NCBI GenBank assembly: GCA_016786965.1
Contig: JAEUVL010000359.1
Span: forward strand, 1-6,497
Length of the DNA: 6,497 bases
Direction: 5' to 3'
From: Chitinophagaceae bacterium
Lineage (GTDB): Bacteria; Bacteroidota; Bacteroidia; Chitinophagales; Chitinophagaceae
Shown: piece by piece, positions 1-4,735 of the stretch
Layout of the letters: each line of letters opens with the position of its first letter
Position numbering within the stretch: position 1 is the stretch's first letter
Notes under the pieces: model-generated
The model's input: the letters and a program-made list of their open reading frames with translations, nothing else
Told to the model about the DNA's origin: nothing
The model's database searches: none
Position numbers and translations under genes: made by a program

Positions 1-173
1 ACGAGCCGCACCTGCGGCACCCGGATAAAATGATTGATGCGATGTTCTGCTTCTTTACGGGGAGCAAATCTGCCCCTGAAACCGCCTTTGTTAAATCCGC
101 CACCGCCGGGTTTAAAACCTCCGCCGCCTGGTGGTCTGCTGAACCCGCCTCCGGGTTTTTGTGGTACTGCCAT
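1..173 (-). CDS. infC: Translation initiation factor IF-3, N-terminal part (truncated by window edge)
   Basis: IF-3 binds the 30S subunit, keeps it apart from 50S and proofreads initiator-tRNA/start-codon pairing. Only the first 57 codons are here; the rest runs off the left edge. After about 44 residues the chain enters the IF-3 N-terminal domain signature EHRINHFIRVPQVRL, which identifies it. Residues 1 to about 42 are an added low-complexity tail rich in Gly, Pro, Phe, Lys and Arg (PGGGF, PGGGGF twice, then RGRFAPRK). The ATG at 173-171 is directly preceded by an in-frame TAA, so the tail cannot be dismissed as a start set too far upstream, unless a non-ATG codon further in is used, as the AUU start of E. 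coli infC shows is possible. No Shine-Dalgarno sequence is visible. It follows thrS on the same strand after 93 bases; thrS-infC-rpmI-rplT is a common bacterial order, so the ribosomal protein genes are expected beyond the edge. Confidence 0.93.
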   Translation of the reverse strand, partial: MAVPQKPGGGFSRPPGGGGFKPGGGGFNKGGFRGRFAPRKEAEHRINHFIRVPQVRL

Positions 174-266
174 TTACAAGTTTTAGTTAAGAATTGTGTT
201 TGATAAATCTATTACGAAATTTTGTAATTGGGAAATTTCACAACTTCCAAACTACACTTTACTATC

Positions 267-2207
267 CTATTCTGATCTCCGCTCCTTCATTTCTGCTACC
301 ACTTCATTCAAAAACTGCTCCACATCTTTCACTCCCAGATCACCTTTGCCTTGCCTTCTTACGGCCACCTTATTTTCAGTCATTTCTTTCTCTCCCACCA
401 CCAGCATATAAGGCACTTTCAGCAGCTCTGTATCCCGGATCTTTTTGCCGATCTTCTCATTCCGGTCATCTACTTCGCTACGAATATCTGCTTTTTTCAG
501 TTTATCTGAAACAGATTTTGCATAGTCCAGAAACTTATCGCTGATCGGCAGCACTTTTACCTGTACCGGGGCCAGCCACAATGGTAATTTACCAGCATAG
601 TGCTCCAGCAGGAAACCTATAAAGCGTTCATGTGTACCCAATGGCGCCCGGTGAATGATCAACGGTATCTCGGGTTCATTGTTTTGGTTGGTAAAAGACA
701 GTTTGAAGCTGCGGGATTGCGCAAAATCAACCTGGTTAGTAGCCAATGTGAACTCACGACCTATTGCGCTCCAAATCTGTACATCTATCTTGGGACCGTA
801 AAAGGCGCCCTCTCCTTTTACCTCTACAAAGGGAACTCCGGTTTCAATCAGCACTTTGCGTACGAGGTCTTCTGTTTCCAACCATAGTTCCGGTTCATTT
901 ACATATTTCTGTCCCAGCTTTTCGGGATCATGGAGGCTCAGCCGCATCACATATTTTTCAATACCGAATATCTTAAAGTACTTCAGGTACATATCGTTCA
1001 CAGCCTTGAACTCCTGGGCAAACTGCTCTTTAGTACAATAAATATGTGCATCGTTCATGTGCAGGCAGCGCACCCGCATCAGTCCAAATAATTCACCACT
1101 TTGCTCGTAGCGGTAGCAGGTACCATACTCGGCAATACGATACGGCATATCCCTGTAACTTTTGGGCTCTGCATCAAATATTTTATGGTGATGCGGACAG
1201 TTCATTGCTTTCAGGTAGTACTTCTCCCCATCCATTTCCATGGGAGGAAACATGCTGTCTGCATAATAAGGCAGATGCCCGCTGGTGAGGTACATACTTT
1301 CTTTGGCAATGTGTGGTGTTACCACTCTTTTATAACCCGCTTCCAATTCGGTCTCTTTCGCCAGTTTCTCCAGTTCCTCGATAATAACAGTCCCATTCGG
1401 CATCCATAAAATAAGACCTGGGCCCACATCGTCGCTCATAGTATAAATGCTGAGTTCTTTACCCAGTTTGCGATGGTCCCTTTTTTTGGCTTCCTCCAGC
1501 ATCGCTAAATGCTCATCCAGTTCCTTTTGTGAGGGGAAGGTAACGCCGTATACCCTTGTCAGTTGTTTATTTTTCTCATCGCCTTTCCAATATGCGCCGG
1601 CAATGCTTGTCAGTTTTACTGCTTTTATTAACCCAGTATTGGGGATATGGGGGCCGCGGCACAAATCTGTAAAATTCCCCTGCGTATAAAAAGTGATCTC
1701 CCCATCGGCCAGGCCGCTCAGCAGGTCAAGCTTGTATTCATCCCCTTTCTCAGTAAAGTACTGCACGGCTTCTGCCTTTGACAGCTCTTTGCGTACATAA
1801 GAACTATTTTGCTTAGCCAATTCGTTCATCTTTTTTTCAAGTGCCGCCAGGTCATCCTCTGTCATTTTGCGGTCCCCAAGGTCCATGTCATAATAAAACC
1901 CTTTGGGGCTTTCCAAGGCGGGGCCTACCCAAAATTTTACCCCGGGAAACATACTTTCTACTGCTTCAGCCATCAAATGGGCAGAAGAGTGCCAAAAAGT
2001 CATTTGACCATCCGTATCATTCCAGGTCAGCAATTTTAAATTAGCGTCGGCTGTTATAGGACGGTTGGCATCCCATACCTGGCCATCCACACTGGCAGCC
2101 AGTACTTTTCTCGCCAACCCTTCAGAAATGGATTTGGCTATGTCCAGCGCAGAAGTTCCGCTTTCATACTGCCTCACTGCACCATCTGGTAAAGTAATGT
2201 TGATCAT
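267..2207 (-). CDS. thrS: Threonyl-tRNA synthetase
   Basis: Charges tRNA-Thr with threonine in the cytoplasm; a class II synthetase. It is complete at 646 aa (E. coli 642). Order: TGS domain about 1-62; editing domain about 63-225 with HSSAH (H73, H77) and CRGPH (C183, H187), matching the editing-site residues of E. coli; class II core about 245-540; anticodon-binding domain about 543-640 with EKIGKKIRD and the VVGEKE motif. Zinc ligands of the active site appear as C337 (NCPHHH), H388 (NDAHIYC) and H519 (IIHRAPLG). Motif 2 arginine is R366 (YRYEQSGE) and motif 3 arginine R528 (GTHERFIGF). The ATG start is fixed by an in-frame TAA two codons upstream at 2213-2211. A promoter lies at 2239-2269. 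infC follows downstream, so co-transcription is plausible. The core motifs RCLHMNDAHIYC and APLGTHERFIGFLLEH differ from the form I remember from Bacteroides (GFTQDDAHIFC), suggesting another thrS lineage; function itself is not in doubt. Confidence 0.98.
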   Translation of the reverse strand: MINITLPDGAVRQYESGTSALDIAKSISEGLARKVLAASVDGQVWDANRPITADANLKLLTWNDTDGQMTFWHSSAHLMAEAVESMFPGVKFWVGPALESPKGFYYDMDLGDRKMTEDDLAALEKKMNELAKQNSSYVRKELSKAEAVQYFTEKGDEYKLDLLSGLADGEITFYTQGNFTDLCRGPHIPNTGLIKAVKLTSIAGAYWKGDEKNKQLTRVYGVTFPSQKELDEHLAMLEEAKKRDHRKLGKELSIYTMSDDVGPGLILWMPNGTVIIEELEKLAKETELEAGYKRVVTPHIAKESMYLTSGHLPYYADSMFPPMEMDGEKYYLKAMNCPHHHKIFDAEPKSYRDMPYRIAEYGTCYRYEQSGELFGLMRVRCLHMNDAHIYCTKEQFAQEFKAVNDMYLKYFKIFGIEKYVMRLSLHDPEKLGQKYVNEPELWLETEDLVRKVLIETGVPFVEVKGEGAFYGPKIDVQIWSAIGREFTLATNQVDFAQSRSFKLSFTNQNNEPEIPLIIHRAPLGTHERFIGFLLEHYAGKLPLWLAPVQVKVLPISDKFLDYAKSVSDKLKKADIRSEVDDRNEKIGKKIRDTELLKVPYMLVVGEKEMTENKVAVRRQGKGDLGVKDVEQFLNEVVAEMKERRSE

Positions 2208-2238
2208 ATATTAATTGATTACCTGCTTTTTAGGTGGG

Positions 2239-2269
2239 CAAAATTAACAAACTCTTGCCGGGCAGCCAA
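2239..2269 (-). promoter_or_regulatory. Predicted thrS promoter, Bacteroidota type
   Basis: Read on the minus strand, TTG (2269-2267), a 20-base spacer, then TAATTTTG (2246-2239) gives a full match to the Bacteroidota -7 consensus TAnnTTTG and the core of the -33 TTTG. Transcription would begin near 2235-2232, leaving a leader of about 25-28 bases before the thrS ATG. The leader has no Shine-Dalgarno sequence and no room for a T-box or attenuator. The assignment rests on consensus matching only. Confidence 0.6.
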
Positions 2270-2300
2270 TTTATCAATATGAATTCATTCGCTATTTTTG
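2270..2300 (+). promoter_or_regulatory. Candidate promoter of the 382-aa exported protein gene, close to the start codon
   Basis: TATTTTTG at 2293-2300 matches the Bacteroidota -7 consensus TAnnTTTG exactly; TTTA at 2270-2273, 19 bases upstream, is a one-mismatch -33 element. The ATG follows only 6 bases after the -7 box, so the predicted transcription start falls at or just before the start codon and the mRNA would be leaderless or nearly so. The region is AT-rich, so a chance match is possible. It overlaps the upstream side of the divergent thrS promoter by a few bases at most. Confidence 0.4.
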
Positions 2301-2306
2301 TCGGCG

Positions 2307-3455
2307 ATGAAAAGAATTGTCTCAACGTATTGCCTTGTTTTTTCTTTACTGGCAACCTTCTCCTCACTTAGTACGGCTGCCCAGGACCTTACCGGTATCT
2401 GGAAGGGTTATTTCATCTCCGATGCTGGAGAATATTATAAACTTGAATTCCAGGTTGCCCAGGGGGGCTCTTATGGAGTGAGCGGCGTGTCTTACTCTTA
2501 TCTTGATGTACGGTTTTATGGTAAAGCCACAATGACTGGTAATTTCATCAAAACATCTTCTTCTTTCAAAATTCGGGAGATCAAAACGGTTGAAGTAAAA
2601 AGTTCGCTGGGTGGAGGTACCTGTATCATGAATTATAATTTTAAGTACTCCCGCTCTGGTAAAGAAGAGTTCCTTGAAGGTACTTATCTCGGAAAGTATG
2701 AAGGCCGGTATGCCAGACCTGACAGCAAATGGGGCGATTGTGGCGGCGGCAAGGTCTACCTGCGCAAAGTCACTCAGTCAGATTTCTATATTGAGCCCTT
2801 TTTAAGAAATAAAGTAAAAACTGATACAAAGCCGGTTATCATTAATCAGCCGCCTGTAAAAAAGGATTCATCTAAAGTTAAGACACCGGCGCCTGTAACC
2901 CCAAAGCCGGTTGTAACACAAAAACCACCGGTGACAAACAAGAAGCCGGTAGTAACTACAAAACCGCCAGTAACAAACAAACCAGTTACCACGCCAACGA
3001 CCAACCCGGTAACCAAGACAAAAACAGATTCACTTAAAACTAAGATCAATACACCCGTTACTAAAGTTACTCCGCCGCTGGTCATCCCCAAACCAGCAGT
3101 CCTGAAGAACAGAAGCAATGAACTGGTAAAAGTATTAACAGTACCCAGTGCCGATGTAACGATCAAACTCTTCGATAACGGTGAGATTGATGATGATACC
3201 ATTTCTGTGTACTATGATAATAAGCTGGTCTTGTCTGCTAAACGACTGACAGCATCTCCATTAGTGGTAAAGCTTCGCCTGGAAGATGAGAATATTGATC
3301 ATGAACTGGTGATGGTGGCAGAAAACCTTGGCCGCATTCCTCCCAATACTTCATTAATGATAGTAGAATCCGGTGGGCAACGATTTGATGTGCGGATAAG
3401 TTCAACAGAACAAAAAAATGCAATGGTGAAGTTCCGGTTGCAACGGCCGAAGTAG
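2307..3455 (+). CDS. Exported two-domain protein of unknown function with Lys/Pro/Thr linker (paralogue 1)
   Basis: I do not recognise a named family. The 382-aa protein opens with a signal peptide (about 1-25, likely cut AA|QD, no lipobox Cys), so it is exported to the periplasm or beyond. Residues 26-157 form an N-terminal domain starting DLTGIWKG, beta-rich in appearance, with C106 and C145 as its only mature cysteines. Residues about 168-267 are a disordered-looking Lys/Pro/Thr/Val linker with KPPVTN and KPVVT repeats. Residues 269-382 form a C-terminal domain with FDNGEIDDDTISVYYDN, VAENLGRIPPNTSLMIV and STEQKNAMV. The next gene encodes the same N- and C-terminal layout without the linker; the C-terminal domains are about 48% identical by hand count. 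ATG 2307 is preferred because it places a basic MKR at the front of the signal peptide; TTG 2298 is the only other in-frame start after an upstream TGA (2280-2282). It is divergent from thrS and 88 bases before its paralogue. The Asp-rich loop could bind Ca2+, but that is a guess. Confidence 0.88.
   Translation: MKRIVSTYCLVFSLLATFSSLSTAAQDLTGIWKGYFISDAGEYYKLEFQVAQGGSYGVSGVSYSYLDVRFYGKATMTGNFIKTSSSFKIREIKTVEVKSSLGGGTCIMNYNFKYSRSGKEEFLEGTYLGKYEGRYARPDSKWGDCGGGKVYLRKVTQSDFYIEPFLRNKVKTDTKPVIINQPPVKKDSSKVKTPAPVTPKPVVTQKPPVTNKKPVVTTKPPVTNKPVTTPTTNPVTKTKTDSLKTKINTPVTKVTPPLVIPKPAVLKNRSNELVKVLTVPSADVTIKLFDNGEIDDDTISVYYDNKLVLSAKRLTASPLVVKLRLEDENIDHELVMVAENLGRIPPNTSLMIVESGGQRFDVRISSTEQKNAMVKFRLQRPK
2904..2981 (+). 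repeat. 39-base tandem duplication in the linker of paralogue 1
   Basis: Two adjacent 39-base units (2904-2942 and 2943-2981) each encode a 13-residue block of the form KPVVTxKPPVTNK. By hand they differ at 8 of 39 bases, mostly at third codon positions, and at the protein level mainly Gln versus Thr at position 6. A degenerate continuation (KPVTTPTTNPVTKTK) follows. The unit length is a multiple of three, so copy-number change would lengthen or shorten the linker without a frameshift. Confidence 0.8.
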
Positions 3456-3477
3456 TTATCGGTACTGAAATTTAGTA

Positions 3478-3504
3478 ACAGCGGTTGCCGTTTCTGTAAT
3501 TTTT
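3478..3504 (+). terminator. Weak candidate terminator between the two paralogues
   Basis: ACAGCGG (3478-3484) can pair with CCG and CTGT (3488-3490, 3494-3497) around a TTG loop with a TTT bulge, followed by a run of five T at 3500-3504. The stem is short and interrupted, so termination would be inefficient at best. If real, it would separate transcription of the first gene from the second. Confidence 0.2.
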
Positions 3505-3505
3505 A

Positions 3506-3536
3506 TTTCCTGCTGCTGTAATTTCATTTATTTTTC
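3506..3536 (+). promoter_or_regulatory. Weak candidate promoter of the 288-aa exported protein gene
   Basis: TATTTTTC at 3529-3536 is one base from the Bacteroidota -7 consensus TAnnTTTG, and TTTC at 3506-3509 lies 19 bases upstream. Both boxes are imperfect and the stretch is very T-rich. What gives it some weight is that its spacing to the ATG (7 bases) nearly repeats that of the stronger element before the paralogous gene (6 bases). Confidence 0.25.
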
Positions 3537-3543
3537 CATTATA

Positions 3544-4410
3544 ATGTTGCGTCAACTATTCATACCGGTATTTCTGCTTCTTTCTGTTCTTACCCAGGCA
3601 CAGGATATCAATGGCATTTGGAAAGGCAAATTGGTAATGGCTCCTGGGGCCTGTTTTCCCGTCTATAATATAGAATTACAGTTACAAGTGGCTGGCAGCC
3701 GTATCACCGGGACTGCCTATCATTTTTCAGATTCGCTTAATTATGTGAAAGAGAATTTTGAGGGTACTTATAAAAAAGACAGCAACCTGCTGCTTATCCA
3801 GGAAATTGGCATTATCACCTTCCGGATTAAAGAAGACTGCGTCCCTTGTATAAAAACATACCGTCTTACTTTTCACAGAGGTGGCGGAAATGTGATCACC
3901 GATGAACAGTTGCGTGGGTCCTGGTCAACGCCTTCCGGCAAAGCTATGGATGGAAAAACAGTTTGTGATCCTGGCACACTTGTGCTAAACCGTTTTGAAA
4001 AAGCCACTTTTAAACCCGAACTCAAATTACCCCCTTCCCTTACTAAACGAAAAGCGGAATTAGTAAAAGAAATTAAAGTAGATACCGGTAATATCAGGAT
4101 TGACTTTTATGATAATGGACAGATCGATGGCGACACTATATCCGTTTATGCCAATGGGATGCCTGTTGTGTCTAACAAGAGGCTAACAACACAGCCTGTT
4201 TCCGTAAATATAAAGATCGACCTCAAACGAACAGAACAGGAAGTGATCATGGTAGGTGAAAACCTCGGCTCCATTCCTCCAAATACAGCATTGATGATCG
4301 TGACGGCTGGTACAAAACGATACCAGTTGTACCTTACTTCCGATGAACAGAAAAATGCAATGGTGAGGTTCATTTATGAGAAACCTCCGGTAGTTGTAAA
4401 AGGACAATAG
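3544..4410 (+). CDS. Exported two-domain protein of unknown function, linker-less (paralogue 2)
   Basis: No named family recognised. The 288-aa protein has a signal peptide (about 1-19, likely cut QA|QD, no lipobox) and should be periplasmic or secreted. Residues 20-152 are an N-terminal domain beginning DINGIWKG with cysteines C37, C99, C102 and C141; C102 and C141 align with C106 and C145 of the preceding protein, so a conserved disulfide is likely. Residues 169-280 are the shared C-terminal domain, with FYDNGQIDGDTISVYANG, MVGENLGSIPPNTALMIV and SDEQKNAMVRF. The two domains are joined by about 15 residues instead of the 100-residue linker of its neighbour. The C-terminal halves are about 48% identical, whereas the N-terminal halves share little beyond the GIWKG opening and the cysteine pair, so the N-terminal domains have diverged faster. 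It probably arose by tandem duplication. Its stop lies 6 bases from the stop of the convergent gene at 4417. The ATG at 3544 fits the start of the signal peptide well. Confidence 0.9.
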   Translation: MLRQLFIPVFLLLSVLTQAQDINGIWKGKLVMAPGACFPVYNIELQLQVAGSRITGTAYHFSDSLNYVKENFEGTYKKDSNLLLIQEIGIITFRIKEDCVPCIKTYRLTFHRGGGNVITDEQLRGSWSTPSGKAMDGKTVCDPGTLVLNRFEKATFKPELKLPPSLTKRKAELVKEIKVDTGNIRIDFYDNGQIDGDTISVYANGMPVVSNKRLTTQPVSVNIKIDLKRTEQEVIMVGENLGSIPPNTALMIVTAGTKRYQLYLTSDEQKNAMVRFIYEKPPVVVKGQ

Positions 4411-4416
4411 AATTCA

Positions 4417-4671
4417 TCAAAATTCCTTCTCGTCTTTTTTACAATAATATTTCGGGCTGTTTCGGCTCACAATACAGCCGCCTAACCGGCATTCTCCCCT
4501 TTCGGCCTTTTGAATAGTGGACTTGACCGGTTTGCCGTATACGATAGGAATAACATTCTTATGATTGTTACAAACCGGACACGGAGGTTTACTGTGTGCA
4601 GTATCGGAATTCGTTTGTGCCGCCAGTATTAATGATAGAAAAACATATGGAAGTATAAGAATTCTTTTCAT
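4417..4671 (-). CDS. Small exported cysteine-rich, zinc-ribbon-like protein
   Basis: An 84-aa protein with a signal peptide (about 1-18, MKR start, hydrophobic core, likely cut AA|QT, no lipobox). The mature part has CPVC (C31, C34), IPIVYGKP (41-48), AERGECRLGGC (56-66) and PKYYCKKDEKEF at the end. From memory this layout matches a widespread small bacterial protein family, normally cytoplasmic, with CPxCG, PIVYG, GxxxLGGC and a closing CxxCG that suggests a zinc ribbon; its function is unknown. Two things differ here: it is exported, and the closing knuckle reads C77-K-K-D80, so the fourth cysteine is Asp. An extra cysteine, C61, is present. The reading frame is intact to the TGA, so this is a substitution, not a frameshift. 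It lies 64 bases downstream of the TonB-dependent receptor on the same strand, and no separate promoter was found, so joint transcription is plausible. The alternative is a species-specific secreted protein with a chance resemblance. Confidence 0.8.
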   Translation of the reverse strand: MKRILILPYVFLSLILAAQTNSDTAHSKPPCPVCNNHKNVIPIVYGKPVKSTIQKAERGECRLGGCIVSRNSPKYYCKKDEKEF

Positions 4672-4735
4672 GCAACTGCTTTGTAGACTGATGCAGGATT
4701 TGCTGTTCTTACATATAATATCAAAGGGATTGTGA

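Noticed and set aside
174..266. Thrs-infC gap: inverted repeat ATTAC/GTAAT (211-215, 224-228) and a weak TAGATTTA box on the minus strand
   Set aside because: The stem is only 5 AT-rich pairs with an 8-base loop, and the box misses the consensus G with a poor -33 element; not enough for a terminator or an infC promoter.
194..2044. Several plus-strand open frames of 61-116 codons
   Set aside because: They lie almost wholly antisense to thrS, which is unmistakable, and their translations show no domain or signal pattern.
2279..2288. Perfect 10-base palindrome ATGAATTCAT between the divergent thrS and 382-aa protein genes
   Set aside because: Could be an operator, but several 10-base palindromes are expected by chance in 6.5 kb and there is no second copy near the paralogous gene.
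2298..2306. TTG at 2298 as the start of the 382-aa protein
   Set aside because: It adds only three residues before MKR and lies inside the putative -7 promoter element; ATG 2307 gives a normal signal peptide.
2846..3202. Open frame of 118 codons on the minus strand, Val/Thr/Gly-rich
   Set aside because: It is the complement of the Lys/Pro/Thr linker and adjoining domain of the plus-strand gene; the low-complexity composition keeps the opposite frame open. No start context or protein-like features.
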